Shown piece after piece: positions 15,871 to 32,762 of a stretch of 64,000 bases of DNA (its first letter is position 1; every line of letters starts with the position of its first letter). The stretch comes from an uncultured Verrucomicrobiota bacterium (GTDB lineage Bacteria > Verrucomicrobiota > Verrucomicrobiia > Limisphaerales > JADLHS01): contig CAIKLQ010000501.1 in the NCBI GenBank assembly GCA_903828255.1, positions 28,064-92,063 on the forward strand, given 5' to 3'. Below the pieces are notes generated by a model that was given only the letters and a program-made list of their open reading frames with translations, was not told where the DNA came from and did no database searches. Position numbers and translations under genes: made by a program.

Positions 15871-18800
15871 ATGGACGTATTTAACTTTCGCAATCGAATC
15901 ATCGAGGACTACAGCGGCTACGTTTCGAGCTTTATCTCCATCGCGCAATCACGCCTGCGTGAGTTCGTGGATCGCTGCTTTAAGTCCGGCTCCCTGTGGC
16001 CCGATCCGCTGATTCAACTGAACCCGACATTCAAGCCGGGCATGACCGTGGCGGAATTGGTGCAGGAAGATGTGCTCGCAACCGGCTGCACCAAGGTTTT
16101 CCGGCGCGATAAAACGGCGGCGGTCGGCAGCGGTGAAGACCTGCTTTTTCACCAGCATCAGGAAGACGCGATCCGCAAAGCAAAGGAGGGGCGCAACTAC
16201 GTGCTGACGACCGGCACCGGTTCCGGCAAGAGTCTTTCTTACATCGTCCCGATTGTGGACCACGTTCTCCGCGCCGGCTCGGGGCGCGGCATTCAGGCCA
16301 TTATCATCTACCCGATGAACGCGCTGGCCAACAGCCAGTTCGGGGAGCTGGAAAAGTTCCTGAAGCTCGGATTCGCTGGCGGCCAGGGTCCGGTCACCTT
16401 TGAGCGCTACACCGGACAGGAAGATGAGGAAACGCGCACGCGGATCATTGCCACGCCGCCGGACATCCTGCTGACGAATTACGTCATGCTGGAATTGATT
16501 CTCACCCGGCCGCGCGAGAAAAAACTCATCGCCTCCGCCAAGGGCTTGAAGTTTCTGGTGCTCGACGAACTTCACACCTACCGCGGTCGCCAGGGCGCGG
16601 ATGTCGCCCTCCTGTTGCGCCGCGTGCGCGAATTGCTCAATGCCGATGCGATGCAGTGTGTCGGCACCTCCGCGACATTGGCGGGCCGTGGCTCCTGGTC
16701 GGAACAGTGTGCGGATGTCGCCAAGCTTGCCACTCGCCTGTTCGGCGACGAGGTCGCCGGCAGCGACATTATCGGTGAAACTTTGGAGCGCGCCACTGCT
16801 CCCATTGACGAAACGAACGCCGACGATGTCGCCGCGCTCAGCGCGGTGTTCGCCCCCAATGCCCGACACCTGCCGGAAACGTTTGATCAACTCGCGGCGG
16901 ATCCCGTCGCCCGCTGGGTCGAAGGAACTTTTGGCATCGTCCCGCTGGCGGGTCGTCTCGTTCGTTCGCCCTCCATCCCCTTGACCGGCAAAAATGGCGC
17001 TGCCGAGCGTCTCGCCAAACTCACCGGCGCATCCACCGAACGCTGCAAGGAAGTTGTTGCGGCGACGCTCCTCGCTGGGGCCACCCGCATCCGGCATCCA
17101 CGCACGGGATTTCCCGTCTTCGCGTTCCGGCTGCATCAGTTCATTAGTCGTGGCGACACGCTTTACGCCACCGTTGAAACCCCGGAGCAACGCTATCTCA
17201 CCATTCACGGCCAGATTTATTCGCCGGAAGACCGCAGCAAGATTTTGCTTCCGCTCTGTTTCTGCCGCGAATGCGGGCAGGAATATTATTCCGTGTATCT
17301 CGCCAAGGACCCGCAGACGGGCGTGCAGAAGTTTCTCAGTCGCGAGGCCCACGAACGCACCGAGGTCGTCGGCCAGAAGCAGGGCCTCCTCTATATCAAC
17401 CCGTCGAAACCGTGGCCGCGTGATACGGAAATGGAAGCGCAGCTTGCCTGGCTGCCCACGGACTGGGTCGAGGAACGCAACGGCAAGCGGCAGGTGATCG
17501 CCTCCCGGCGCGAACGGATGCCGCGACATTACGTCGTGAAACCGGACGGCTCCATCGGTGCGGACGGTCTGGATGCCGCCTTCATCCCGGTGCCCTTCAT
17601 GTTCTGCCTCGGCTGCGGCGTGTCGCACACCGCGCGGCAGCGTTCTGATTTTTCCAAGCTCGGCACCCTCGGCTCGGAAGGCCGGAGCACCGCGACCACC
17701 ATCCTGACCACTTCGGCGGTGGCCGGCCTGCAACGCGAGGAGACGATCAAGCCCGAAGCGCGCAAGTTGCTCAGTTTCACCGACAATCGCCAGGACGCCT
17801 CACTGCAATCCGGCCACCTCAACGATTTCATCGAAGTCGGGCTGCTTCGCGGCGCGATCTACAAGGCGGCCGTGGCGGCTGGTGCCGATGGCTTGCGCGA
17901 CGACACCATCAGCCAGAAAGTCACAACCGCACTCGGACTGCGGTTCGAGGATTATGCCAAAGATCCCACCATCAAATATGGCCGGGACAAGGTGGAAACC
18001 GCCCTGCGCGATGTCGTGGGTTATCGGGTATATCGCGACCTGCGGCGCGGCTGGCGCGTGAACGCGCCGAACTTAGAGCAGTGCGGCCTGATCGAAATTG
18101 ATTACGCCGAACTCGACGCCGTTTCCGGCGACACCCCCCTGTGGACCGCTTTGCATCCGGTGCTCGGCAATGCCAGCGCCGAGACGCGCAAGGTCGTTTG
18201 CCGCACCCTTCTCGATTTCATACGGCGCGATCTCTGCACCGAGGTGGACTACCTCGACCGCGATACCCAGGACCGAATCAAGCGCAACAGCTTTAACGAG
18301 CTTCGCGACCCGTGGTCGTTTGACCCGGTTGAAAAACTCGACCAGCGGAAAATGGCGTTTCCCTGTTCCAAACAGGACGATTCTCCCGAACTGGAGGCAT
18401 CCTATATTTCCGCCCTTGGCGGCTTCGGCTTATTTCTTCGCTCGGCAAACACGTTCCCGGGCCAGCCCAAGCCCGATGTCGCCACCACCAAAGACCTAAT
18501 CTGCGCCTTGTTTGAGGGGTTACGGCAGGCAAACATCGTCCGCGAATGTGTGCCGAAGGGCGAGCGCGCCCCCGTGCCGGGTTATCGCATCAATTCCGGC
18601 GCCCTCATCTGGCGCGCGGGCGATGGCACCAAGGCTTACCACGACCGCATCCGCATGCCCACCGCTTCAGCCACCGGCAGCACGCCCAATAAATTCTTCG
18701 TCGAACTGTTCCGTTCGCGCATTCAGCAGATGCGCGGCGTTTCTTCGCGGGAACACACCGCGCAGGTGCCCGGTCCACTTCGGATCCAACGCGAAACCGA

Positions 18801-21087
18801 TTTTCGTTCGGCCAAACTGCCCATCCTTTTCTGTTCGCCGACGATGGAACTCGGAATCGACATCAAGGATTTGAACGCGGTCAATCTGCGCAACGTCCCG
18901 CCCACGCCAGCCAACTACGCTCAGCGCAGCGGGCGCGCCGGTCGCAGTGGTCAACCCGCGCTGGTGTTCGCCTACTGCTCGTTCGGGAGCCCGCACGACC
19001 AGTATTTCTTCAAGCATCCCGAACTCATGGTTTCCGGCCAGGTGCAGACGCCACGGCTCGACGTGGCCAATGAAGACCTAATTCGGTCGCACATCCACGC
19101 CGTCTGGTTGCGCGAAGCAGACCTCGATCTCGGCAACACACCCGGTGACCTCATTGTTCTAGGCGGCGACCCGCCCACCTTGGAGTTGCTCCCGGACGTG
19201 AAGAACAAGGTCCGCAGCCAGACCGCTGCCCAGCAGGCGCGCGTCCGCGCCCAGGAGGTGCTCGACGCACTCAGCCCGTATCTGGCGAGTGCCCCGTGGT
19301 ATTCCGCCGGCTGGCTTGATGAAGTGTTGCGCGGTATCCCGCAGGCGTTTGAGGCTGCGCTGGAACGCTGGCGTTTTCTTTACCGCACCGCGCGCAATCA
19401 GGCCGACGAGCAGCATCGCATTATTCTGGATCACTCGCGTCCGCAGGATCACGAAAACGCCAAGCGTCTGCGTCAGGAGGCGGAAGCCCAACTCAAGCTG
19501 CTCACCGACAAGCAGAGCGTCGTTCAATCAGACTTTTACAGCTATCGCTATTTTGCCAGCGAAGGCTTTCTGCCCGGTTACAATTTCCCGCGACTCCCGC
19601 TTTCGGCCTTTATCCCCGGCCGGCGCACCGCCCAGGAGGCCGAGGAGTTCATCTCCCGACCGCGTTTCCTCGCCATCTCGGAGTTTGGCCCCGGCGCACT
19701 TATCTATCACGAGGGCGCACGGTATCAGGTCACGCGTGTCATGATGCCGATGCAGGAGGGTGCCACCGGCGACTTGCCAACCTCAAAACTCATCGTGTGC
19801 AGTGCCTGTGGTTATCTGCATCCGGTGCTGAAGGAGCCTGGCCCGTCGAATTGCGAACGCTGCAAGCAGGCATTCGAGGCCAAGGACATTTGGTCAAATA
19901 TGTTCCGTCAACAAAACGTCGTCACTCGGCGGCGCGAGCGCATCAATTGTGATGAAGAGGAACGCCTCCGCCTCGGTTACGAAATCAAAACCGGCGTGCG
20001 CTTCGCCGAGCGCGATGGCCGACCACTCTTTCGCACCGCGCGCCTGCTCCTCGGGAGTGAACTCTTTGCCGAGTTGCAATACGGCGATGCCGCCGAATTG
20101 TGGCGCGTGAATCTCGGTTGGTCGCGCCGTGAGAACAAGGAGGACCGTGGTTTCTGGCTGGATGTCGAGCAGCGGCGTTGGACCAAGCGCGCCATTGACC
20201 CGGATGACGAGGATGAAAATAACGGCAAAGCACCCGCCCGCGTCCAGAAGGTTATTCCGTTTGTCAAAGACCGCCGGAACAGTCTGGTCATTGCGCTGGC
20301 CAATGAGTCGGATATGAACGTCATGGCTTCGCTTGAAGCCTCGCTCAAACGCGCCATCCAGATCGAATATCAACTCGAAGATTCCGAGTTGGCCACTGAG
20401 GCGCTCCCCACGCGGCAGAACCGTCGCCATCTTCTCTTTTATGAGGCGGCGGAGGGTGGAGCCGGTGTGCTGCGGCAGTTGGTAGAAGATCCAAAAGCAT
20501 GGACCCGGATCGCACGGCGGGCTTTGGAATTGTGCCACTTCAATCCCGATACCGGCGCTGATCTCGGCAAGGCCGAACACGCCCAGGAAAAATGTCAGGC
20601 CGCCTGCTACGACTGTTTGCTGAGCTACTTTAATCAGCCTGATCACGAATCTTTGGACCGGCACTGCGTCAAAGACCTGCTGCAACAGATCATGACCGGC
20701 ACAATGGAACCGTCGCCGGTCGAAATTCCCCGCCCTGAACATCTCGCCAGGTTGAAAAAACTCTGTGACACCGGCCTTGAAAAGCAGTTCCTCGATTTTC
20801 TGGACGAACACAGCCTCCGGTTGCCTGAGCGCGCCCAGCACTATTACGAAAAGTTCGGCACCCGCCCCGATTTCAGTTACACGGGCGAGAACCCGGCGTT
20901 CATCTATGTGGATGGCCCGCCGCACGATTTCCCGGAGCGCCAGTCTCGTGATACCGCTCAGAACTCGACCCTCAAGGCTGAGGGCATCACGGTCATTCGC
21001 TTCCATCACGCTGCGGATTGGGCATCGGTCGTCGCCCAGTATCCGAGTGTCTTCGGCAATTTAGGCACCACCGGAGGCGCAAAATGA
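15871..21087 (+). CDS. YprA-family DEAD/DEAH helicase with DUF1998 and C-terminal nuclease-like region
   Basis: [87 protein letters not shown]...[18 protein letters not shown]; tail [48 protein letters not shown]. Confidence 0.9.
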   Translation: MDVFNFRNRIIEDYSGYVSSFISIAQSRLREFVDRCFKSGSLWPDPLIQLNPTFKPGMTVAELVQEDVLATGCTKVFRRDKTAAVGSGEDLLFHQHQEDAIRKAKEGRNYVLTTGTGSGKSLSYIVPIVDHVLRAGSGRGIQAIIIYPMNALANSQFGELEKFLKLGFAGGQGPVTFERYTGQEDEETRTRIIATPPDILLTNYVMLELILTRPREKKLIASAKGLKFLVLDELHTYRGRQGADVALLLRRVRELLNADAMQCVGTSATLAGRGSWSEQCADVAKLATRLFGDEVAGSDIIGETLERATAPIDETNADDVAALSAVFAPNARHLPETFDQLAADPVARWVEGTFGIVPLAGRLVRSPSIPLTGKNGAAERLAKLTGASTERCKEVVAATLLAGATRIRHPRTGFPVFAFRLHQFISRGDTLYATVETPEQRYLTIHGQIYSPEDRSKILLPLCFCRECGQEYYSVYLAKDPQTGVQKFLSREAHERTEVVGQKQGLLYINPSKPWPRDTEMEAQLAWLPTDWVEERNGKRQVIASRRERMPRHYVVKPDGSIGADGLDAAFIPVPFMFCLGCGVSHTARQRSDFSKLGTLGSEGRSTATTILTTSAVAGLQREETIKPEARKLLSFTDNRQDASLQSGHLNDFIEVGLLRGAIYKAAVAAGADGLRDDTISQKVTTALGLRFEDYAKDPTIKYGRDKVETALRDVVGYRVYRDLRRGWRVNAPNLEQCGLIEIDYAELDAVSGDTPLWTALHPVLGNASAETRKVVCRTLLDFIRRDLCTEVDYLDRDTQDRIKRNSFNELRDPWSFDPVEKLDQRKMAFPCSKQDDSPELEASYISALGGFGLFLRSANTFPGQPKPDVATTKDLICALFEGLRQANIVRECVPKGERAPVPGYRINSGALIWRAGDGTKAYHDRIRMPTASATGSTPNKFFVELFRSRIQQMRGVSSREHTAQVPGPLRIQRETDFRSAKLPILFCSPTMELGIDIKDLNAVNLRNVPPTPANYAQRSGRAGRSGQPALVFAYCSFGSPHDQYFFKHPELMVSGQVQTPRLDVANEDLIRSHIHAVWLREADLDLGNTPGDLIVLGGDPPTLELLPDVKNKVRSQTAAQQARVRAQEVLDALSPYLASAPWYSAGWLDEVLRGIPQAFEAALERWRFLYRTARNQADEQHRIILDHSRPQDHENAKRLRQEAEAQLKLLTDKQSVVQSDFYSYRYFASEGFLPGYNFPRLPLSAFIPGRRTAQEAEEFISRPRFLAISEFGPGALIYHEGARYQVTRVMMPMQEGATGDLPTSKLIVCSACGYLHPVLKEPGPSNCERCKQAFEAKDIWSNMFRQQNVVTRRRERINCDEEERLRLGYEIKTGVRFAERDGRPLFRTARLLLGSELFAELQYGDAAELWRVNLGWSRRENKEDRGFWLDVEQRRWTKRAIDPDDEDENNGKAPARVQKVIPFVKDRRNSLVIALANESDMNVMASLEASLKRAIQIEYQLEDSELATEALPTRQNRRHLLFYEAAEGGAGVLRQLVEDPKAWTRIARRALELCHFNPDTGADLGKAEHAQEKCQAACYDCLLSYFNQPDHESLDRHCVKDLLQQIMTGTMEPSPVEIPRPEHLARLKKLCDTGLEKQFLDFLDEHSLRLPERAQHYYEKFGTRPDFSYTGENPAFIYVDGPPHDFPERQSRDTAQNSTLKAEGITVIRFHHAADWASVVAQYPSVFGNLGTTGGAK

Positions 21088-23906
21088 GCTTCGCTCCGGG
21101 CACTCTCGTTAAGGCGCGCGGGCGCGAATGGGTCGTGTTACCGGAATCGGAGGAGGATTTTCTCGTTGTCCGTCCGCTGGGCGGCACGATTCAGGAAACC
21201 GCCGGTATTCATTCCCTGCTGGAGTCCGTCACTCCGGCCACTTTCGCCCCGCCAGCTCAAAACGATCTCGGCGACTTTGTTTCTTGTCGTCTGCTGCGCG
21301 ATGCCGTGCGTTTTGGTTTCCGTTCGAGTGCCGGCCCGTTCCGGTCCTTCGGTCGTCTCGCCGTTCAGCCGCGCCCTTATCAGCTAGTGCCGCTCCTCAT
21401 GGCACTGAAGCTCGACCCCATCCGGTTGCTTATCGCGGACGACGTGGGCATCGGCAAAACCATCGAAGCGTGTTTGGTCGCGAGGGAAATGTTAGATCGC
21501 GGTGAGATCACCCGGCTCTGCGTCCTGTGTCCGCCCCATCTCGCCGAGCAGTGGCAAAAGGAACTCGCCAGCAAATTTAACATCGCGGTCGAGCTGGTTC
21601 TTTCAAGCACGGCACGACGTCTCGAAAAAAATCTGCGCTCTGACCAGTCCATCTTCGATGTCTATCCGTTTGTCGTCGTCTCCATGGATTTCATCAAGGC
21701 CGACCGCCGCCGCCACGATTTTCTGCGCACCTGCCCGGATTTCGTCATCGTGGACGAAGCCCACACGTGCGCGTCCTCCGCCGAGGGCCGTGGCGCCGCT
21801 CATCAGCGGCACGAGCTTCTGGCGAAGCTCGCCGAAAAACCGGAGCGCCATCTCGTGCTCGTCACCGCCACGCCGCACAGCGGCAACGAGGGCGCGTTTC
21901 GTTCCTTGCTCACGCTGCTCACGCCCGCTTTCAAAAATTTGCCGGACGACCTCTCCGGCCCGGACAAGGCGATCCACCGCCGTCACCTCGCTGCTCATCT
22001 CGTCCAGCGCCGCCGCGCTGACTTGCGACATTTTCTTCAGCGCGACACGCCTTTCCCCGAACGTCTGGACACGGAAGCGCACTACGAACTCAGCCCCGCT
22101 TACAAGGCGCTCTTCGAGAAGGTGCTCGACTACGCTCGCGAAACCGTCACCGACGCGTCCGGCGGCGCACTGCATCAGCGGGTCCGCTGGTGGTCTGCGC
22201 TATCGCTGCTTCGCGCCATGGCCAGCAGTCCTGCCGCCGCTGCCGCCACGCTCACGGAACGCTCAAATGTGCTTGAAGCGGCTGACACCACTGCCGCCGA
22301 TGAACTTGGGCGCAAGTCTGTGCTCGATGCCACTGAAGACCTCGGCGACGAAGCCTCGGATGTCGCGCCCGGTGCCGACCCGGAAAAGGAGGGTGACAAT
22401 CCCGTGCGCCGGCGTCTGCTCGCCTTCGCCCGTGAAGCGAAAAAATTGTGCGGCGATGAGGATTACAAACTCACCAAACTCCTCCCGCGCATTCAGTCCC
22501 TGCTCAATGAAGGTTTCAAGCCCATCATTTTCTGTCGCTTCATCCAAACGGCCGAATATGTCGCGGCGGAGTTGCGCGACCGGCTCAAAAAAGTGGAGGT
22601 CACCTGCATCACCAGCCAGCTTGCGCCCGAGGAGCGCGCTGCCCGGATCGAAACTTTGGAGGGTAACGACGCCGTCGCCCGCATTCTCGTCTGCACCGAC
22701 TGTCTGAGTGAAGGCATCAACCTCCAGGAAAAATTCGACGCCGTGGTCCACTACGACCTTTCGTGGAATCCGACGCGGCACGAGCAGCGCGATGGCCGCG
22801 TGGATCGTTACGGCCAGACCAATGCGAAAAAACAGGTCCGCATCCTGACCTATTACGGCACGGACAATCAGATTGACGGGATCGTCCTCGATGTCCTGCT
22901 GCGCAAGCATCAGAAAATTCGTAACGCTCTTGGCGTTTCGGTGCCGATGCCTGTGGACAGCGAGCAGGTCGTCAAAGCCGTGTTCGAGGGTTTGTTGCTG
23001 CGCGGCCAGTCTGGCAAACAATCCGACGCTGTGCTGCCGGGATTCGACGAATACTTTCGCCCGCAGAAACAGCAGCTCCACGAACAATGGGAAGCCGTCG
23101 CCGACCGCGAGAAACGCTCGCGCACGATGTTCGCCCAGGAATCCATCAAGTTTGATGAGGTTGGCGCCGAGTTGGCTGCCGCCGAGCACGCCATCGGCTC
23201 GCCGGCTGAAATCTCCAATTTCTTCCGGTCCACGCTCACGCTTTCCGGCGCGGTGGTGAATGACGAAGCCATTCTCAAGACCGATCTGGCAGGACTCAAG
23301 CCCGCCGTCCGCGAGGCGCTCGGGGGTGCCACCCGTCTGGAAGTCGCGTTCGAGCCGGTTGCCGCCAAGAATGTCACGCTGTTGCACCGCACGCACCCGC
23401 TCGTTGAGGGTCTCGCCTCCTATGTTCTAAACTCCGCGCTCGACCCCTTGCTCGGCGGTCTCGCCCGGCGCGCGGGTGTCATCCGCTCGAAGACCGTGAC
23501 TACGCGCACGGTTCTGATGCTCTTGCGGCTCCGCTTTCACATTGTCACCACCACGCGCGAAGGCGAACGCCATTTGCTCGCCGAAGATGCGCTGCTCACC
23601 GCTTTCACCGGCGACCCGGCCGCCCCGCAATGGCTGCCGGAAGTTGACGCGGAAAAACTCATCGCGGTGAAGCCGGACGCCAGCGTGCCGCCGGACATTG
23701 CCATTCACCAGCTCGCTTCCGTCACAGATCATTTGCCCGGCATGATTCCGATGCTCGACGAGTTTGCCAACAAGCGTGGACAAGAACTTCTCGAAGCCCA
23801 TCGTCGCGTCCGCAGCGCTGCTGGTGCCAAGGGCAGCTACCGCATTGATCACAGTCCGCCGGATGTGCTCGGCATCTATATCTTCCTCCCCGTTACGAAG
23901 CTATGA
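21084..23906 (+). CDS. SNF2/RapA-like helicase
   Basis: [56 protein letters not shown] overlap with previous gene. Confidence 0.9.
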   Translation: MSFAPGTLVKARGREWVVLPESEEDFLVVRPLGGTIQETAGIHSLLESVTPATFAPPAQNDLGDFVSCRLLRDAVRFGFRSSAGPFRSFGRLAVQPRPYQLVPLLMALKLDPIRLLIADDVGIGKTIEACLVAREMLDRGEITRLCVLCPPHLAEQWQKELASKFNIAVELVLSSTARRLEKNLRSDQSIFDVYPFVVVSMDFIKADRRRHDFLRTCPDFVIVDEAHTCASSAEGRGAAHQRHELLAKLAEKPERHLVLVTATPHSGNEGAFRSLLTLLTPAFKNLPDDLSGPDKAIHRRHLAAHLVQRRRADLRHFLQRDTPFPERLDTEAHYELSPAYKALFEKVLDYARETVTDASGGALHQRVRWWSALSLLRAMASSPAAAAATLTERSNVLEAADTTAADELGRKSVLDATEDLGDEASDVAPGADPEKEGDNPVRRRLLAFAREAKKLCGDEDYKLTKLLPRIQSLLNEGFKPIIFCRFIQTAEYVAAELRDRLKKVEVTCITSQLAPEERAARIETLEGNDAVARILVCTDCLSEGINLQEKFDAVVHYDLSWNPTRHEQRDGRVDRYGQTNAKKQVRILTYYGTDNQIDGIVLDVLLRKHQKIRNALGVSVPMPVDSEQVVKAVFEGLLLRGQSGKQSDAVLPGFDEYFRPQKQQLHEQWEAVADREKRSRTMFAQESIKFDEVGAELAAAEHAIGSPAEISNFFRSTLTLSGAVVNDEAILKTDLAGLKPAVREALGGATRLEVAFEPVAAKNVTLLHRTHPLVEGLASYVLNSALDPLLGGLARRAGVIRSKTVTTRTVLMLLRLRFHIVTTTREGERHLLAEDALLTAFTGDPAAPQWLPEVDAEKLIAVKPDASVPPDIAIHQLASVTDHLPGMIPMLDEFANKRGQELLEAHRRVRSAAGAKGSYRIDHSPPDVLGIYIFLPVTKL

Positions 23907-24345
23907 GCCGCAAATGGATCATTCCTGAATGCCTTCAGTCTAAAGTGACTGACGAAGATGTTTTTCGTGATTGGCTCACGCGAAAGGCACGCAGTATTCG
24001 CAGGCGGGACAATAAAAGAGATCTCAAGGTGCTTTCCCAAAGCGGCACCAAACAAGCGATAATAGACGCCATAGAACAGTCCGCCGGTCGCGACTACTTC
24101 ACTGGAGAGGCGCTCGATTGGGCATCTATCAGCAGGTGGAATAACGAGGATGCCAAACGAGGCGGTGCGAAATATCGCAAAGCATTTTGGCATCTGCCGA
24201 CCGTGGACCACGATCATGATAAGGCGGGTAAGCCGGTGTTCCGCCTCTGTTCCTGGCGGATGAATGATTCCAAGAATGACCAGAGCATTGCGGAATTTTT
24301 GCAACTCGCGGCGCGAGTCCAAAAGCATCGCGGAGGAAGGCACTC

Positions 24346-24349
<4 letters not shown>
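23903..24349 (+). CDS. HNH-like nuclease
   Basis: DYFTGEALDW...FWHLPTVDHDHDKAGKPVFRLCSWRMNDSKNDQSIAEFL; ATGA overlaps on both sides. Confidence 0.6.
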
Positions 24350-29027
<4,678 letters not shown>

Positions 29028-29031
<4 letters not shown>

Positions 29032-31013
29032 AGCCAGACGACGTAAAGCAAGAGCAGCAACTACTTTTTGACCCGCGTTTCTTGGAGCAATACACGGGGC
29101 GAATGCTGCTTCACGATCCTGTCAGCGCAATCGTCGAGTTGGTGGCCAACGGTTGGGACGCTGGTGCGACGCGAGTCGCGATTGACTGGCCTACTCAGCG
29201 TAGTGAGCATCTGCGCGTCACCGACAATGGGGAAGGCATGACCGAAGATCAGTTTCTGCGACGCTGGCTTACGTTGTCCTATGATCGCATCAAGGAGCAG
29301 GGTTCAACTGTTGCTGTCGTGGGGAGACCAGACCAAGCACAGCGGGCAGTTTTTGGTCGGAACGGTATTGGCCGGTTTGCTGCGTTTTGCTTTGGCAACG
29401 AATACACCGTCGCCACATCGGCAGAGGGACAGAAAGTTACTTACGCAGTGCGCCGGGGCGTGGCAAAACCAATTGATTTGTCCAAGCGAAGCAAACGCAA
29501 GTCATCAAAATCGGGGACGGTGATTGAGGTTGTTCAAGATGGGCAACAGCCGCTGTCAGCCGAATCAATTCGGTCTGAACTAGGGAAACGATTTCTAACT
29601 GACCCAGCCTTTGAAGTTTCCGTAAACTCCGTTCGCGTTGATTTTGAAGATATTGACCGGAAGGGCGTTGAGGAGTTCCAGGTGGAAATCCCGGACGTTA
29701 CACCTGTCCGCGTTCTGATGATTGACACCCAACGCACAGACCGGACGACGAAGCAACATGGTGTGGCCTGGCATGTGAACGGTCGCTTGGTGGGTAAGTG
29801 TGGTTGGAGCGGGAACGGTTTTGATGACATGGTTGATGGGCGGAGAATAGAGGCCAAGCGTTTCACGTTCATCATTTTTGCGGACTGCCTTGCCACGACC
29901 GACGCAGTGAGGCCGGACTGGAGCGGGTTCAATGAAGACAATGAGCTTTACCTGAAGGTGCGAGAGAAGGTGCTTCCGACGCTGCGCGAACGCATCTTGA
30001 ATCTGGCCAAGGATCGGCGGGACGAAACCACGAAGGAAGTTCGGCGGGCGAACGCGGCGGTTCTCCGTCAGATGACGCCGTTGAGTCGCGAGAAGTGGAA
30101 CGAATTTGTTGAGCAGGCGCAGGAAGCCTGCCCCAGTCTTTCACAGCCGGAACTCCAGAGTTTGTCGGGCGTGCTCGCCAATCTGGAAATTTCCGGTTCA
30201 CGCTACGCGCTACTACACAAGCTGCACGAGTTGAACCCCGATCAACTGGATGACCTCCACACGATTTTGCAAGACTGGACGGTGGACATGGCCAAGATCG
30301 TCCTCGACGAGTTGCAAGTGCGCCTGAAACTGGTGGACGAACTGCTGGCGAAGACCTCGGCCACTGACACGCAAGAAGTTCAGGAACTCCAACCTTTGTT
30401 CCATCGTGGCCTTTGGATTTTCGGGCCTGAGTTTGAAACCATCGAGTTTACGTCGAACCAGGGCATGAGCACGGTCATTCAGAAGTTGTTTGAGAGGGAC
30501 ATCCAAGGATCACTCAAGCGCCCCGATTTTGTTGTGCTGCCAGATGGAACGGCGGGCCTTTACTCGTATCCCAAGTATGACGATTCCAACGCAGAGATCG
30601 GGGTGGATCGTCTCGTAATTGTGGAACTCAAGCGGCCTGGGATCGTGGTCGGCGGTGAACAAAAGAACCAGTGCTGGGGATACGTGAAGGAACTTTTTAA
30701 TAAGGGCTTGCTCGTGGATTATTCCCGCGTCACCTGCTATGTGCTCGGCTCGCAGATCGAGGCTGCCGAGAGCGGCGAACGCAAGGAGATGAATGATCGT
30801 GTGCGTATCCTCCCACTGACGTTCAATACAGTGCTGGAGCGAGCCAAGAGCCGATTGCTTAAACTTTACGACCGCGTGAAGACTGCCCCGTTCCTCCAGG
30901 GGCAAGACATCGAGAGATTCCTGGGCGAGACGGTTGAGCCTTCAGATGAATTACCCCTTGAGCTGGAGGCGCTGAAACAGGCCGAGGCGGTTGAGGAGAA
31001 AAGGGCAGTCTGA
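29028..31013 (+). CDS. GHKL (HSP90/MORC-like) ATPase with Shedu-like PD-(D/E)XK C-terminal region
   Basis: AIVELVANGWDAGAT, VTDNGEGMTEDQF, FGRNGIGRFAAF; C-term KRPDFVVLPDGT...VDRLVIVELKRPGIVVGGEQKNQCWGYV. Confidence 0.8.
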
Positions 31014-31027
31014 CCAGGAGCGCGAAT

Positions 31028-32239
31028 GTGAACCCCGGAATATACATCAACAAAGAGTCGCCTAAGCCGTCCATGCCGCCGACATCGTTTGACGAGGTGG
31101 CGAAAAAGATCGGCCAACAAATCGCCGACGGAATCATGGAGCGCATCAAGTCGTTCCCAAAGCGCGAGGCGATCCTGGGCGGGCAGGCAGGCAGAATGGA
31201 TTCATTGCCGGAAGATATTCTTTGGGACGGGTTGGGAGAGGAGTCCGCGCCGATCTTTGTCGTTTACAAATTGATCCACGAGGCTTTTTCGAGCGCGCCC
31301 CAGTTCTTCCGTTCAGCATTGGTTGAGTTTTTGCGTGCTCAACCGGAACGGTTTTCTCAGGTGTTCAACCGCGAAACCATCTGGTCCGTCATGGCGGCGC
31401 AACCGGTTGCAGAGCGCCCCAAGGCTTGTCCACACGTTGAGGACATCGTGAAATTTCTGACTCAAATCCAGCGGCGAGGCATTTGGTGGCGCTCGGATGA
31501 GGAGATTCGACGCGAGGCGGAAGCCATTTATCAGAGTCTGAATGCCAAGGATGGCGTCTTCCAAAAGGGGTTTGCGGCATTGCAAGCGTTGCAGCTCGAA
31601 AAGGCGCGAGGCATCACCGCCGGCAATCTGCTCCTGTTAGTGCCCGGCCGGCTCGCGGCTTATGCCGATGAAGTGGTTTCGCTGGGACGGATGGAAAATC
31701 TGCCATCGTCAAAGGAGTTGCACGCTCGTGTGGACGAATTCACGCGGGATGAACCTAAAGACGTGCGCCATGTGAGCATCCCGCTCGACCTGCTTTATAC
31801 GATCAAGGAAGACGACTTGTTGCATGTGCGGATTCTGGTTCGTGCGAAGGCAGATGCCGCTGACCGCGCGGAGATCCGTCGCCGTTCGCTTTATCTCCGC
31901 TACTTTCTCCGCAAAGCATTTGCCGGCTACAAGCCGGAGCAACTCGATCTAAAACTCGCGTTCTATCTGGATTCCGAATCCGCACATTTACCATGGCACG
32001 GCAGCGATAGCCTTTTTCACCCAGAAGAATGGATTAACCGAAAGTCTTTTTGGAACGATTTGTGCCCCGGAGCAGACCCTGAAAAACTCCTTGGGGTCAT
32101 CCGTAAGGCCGCGACCACTGCGCTGAACAAGGAGAACATCGTCGCTAAGCTCAAATTGCATTTCAACCGCGTTCGCTCCGCGAAGCCGCCAGCGAATGAG
32201 GAGATGTCATTATTTCCAGTTGCGGGGAGCAGGTCGTGA
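31028..32239 (+). CDS. Hypothetical protein, possibly restriction-endonuclease-like
   Basis: 403 aa, GTG start; LDLKLAFYLDSESAHLPWHGSDSLFHPEEWINRKSFWNDLCPGADPEKLLGVI faintly recalls some type II REase C-termini. Confidence 0.5.
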   Translation: MNPGIYINKESPKPSMPPTSFDEVAKKIGQQIADGIMERIKSFPKREAILGGQAGRMDSLPEDILWDGLGEESAPIFVVYKLIHEAFSSAPQFFRSALVEFLRAQPERFSQVFNRETIWSVMAAQPVAERPKACPHVEDIVKFLTQIQRRGIWWRSDEEIRREAEAIYQSLNAKDGVFQKGFAALQALQLEKARGITAGNLLLLVPGRLAAYADEVVSLGRMENLPSSKELHARVDEFTRDEPKDVRHVSIPLDLLYTIKEDDLLHVRILVRAKADAADRAEIRRRSLYLRYFLRKAFAGYKPEQLDLKLAFYLDSESAHLPWHGSDSLFHPEEWINRKSFWNDLCPGADPEKLLGVIRKAATTALNKENIVAKLKLHFNRVRSAKPPANEEMSLFPVAGSRS

Positions 32240-32328
32240 AAAATATTGAGACATTTAGTTTTAATCACTGCACCAGGAATGATTGCGACTGCAAAAGAGG
32301 AATCAAAGAAGCCTAAAAGCACTGAATT

Positions 32329-32736
32329 ATGAGTGTGAAAAGTCAGAATATTATGCGCAACGATCTTTCAAATCAGGGGCGAGCACTCCTGAAACTGATC
32401 GTGCAACACGCCACAACTGCCGGCTTTGTGCCGGGCGACCCAGGCACGTATCTCGGCTACAAGGAATGTTGCGTGGCACTCGGTGCTGCGCCGGCTCACG
32501 CGGATTTGCCTTGGGGGCGGTTGTTGCAAAAGCACGGCCTGAATGATTTGAATGAATGGACTCAGCGACACAATCTTCCGCGGGTCACTGGGTTGATTGT
32601 GAATCAGACAGGCGACCGCCAATATTGGCCCGGAGGCGATTTCTTTGAATCCAATGGGCGTCGGGACATGGATGGCACGTGGTGGGAGGATCAAGCCAAG
32701 CAGGCAGCACAAACGAACTGGCAGCCCTTCCTTTAA
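32329..32736 (+). CDS. Hypothetical protein
   Basis: 135 aa; LPRVTGLIVNQTGDRQYWPGGDFF. Confidence 0.55.
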   Translation: MSVKSQNIMRNDLSNQGRALLKLIVQHATTAGFVPGDPGTYLGYKECCVALGAAPAHADLPWGRLLQKHGLNDLNEWTQRHNLPRVTGLIVNQTGDRQYWPGGDFFESNGRRDMDGTWWEDQAKQAAQTNWQPFL

Positions 32737-32762
32737 ATCATAAACAGAATCGTTGCCATTCC

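Noticed and set aside
15949-17733. Long antisense ORFs such as 15949-17733, 19894-21009 and 22263-23396 (minus)
   Set aside because: Shadow ORFs opposite well-supported helicase domains in GC-rich DNA; no recognisable motifs.
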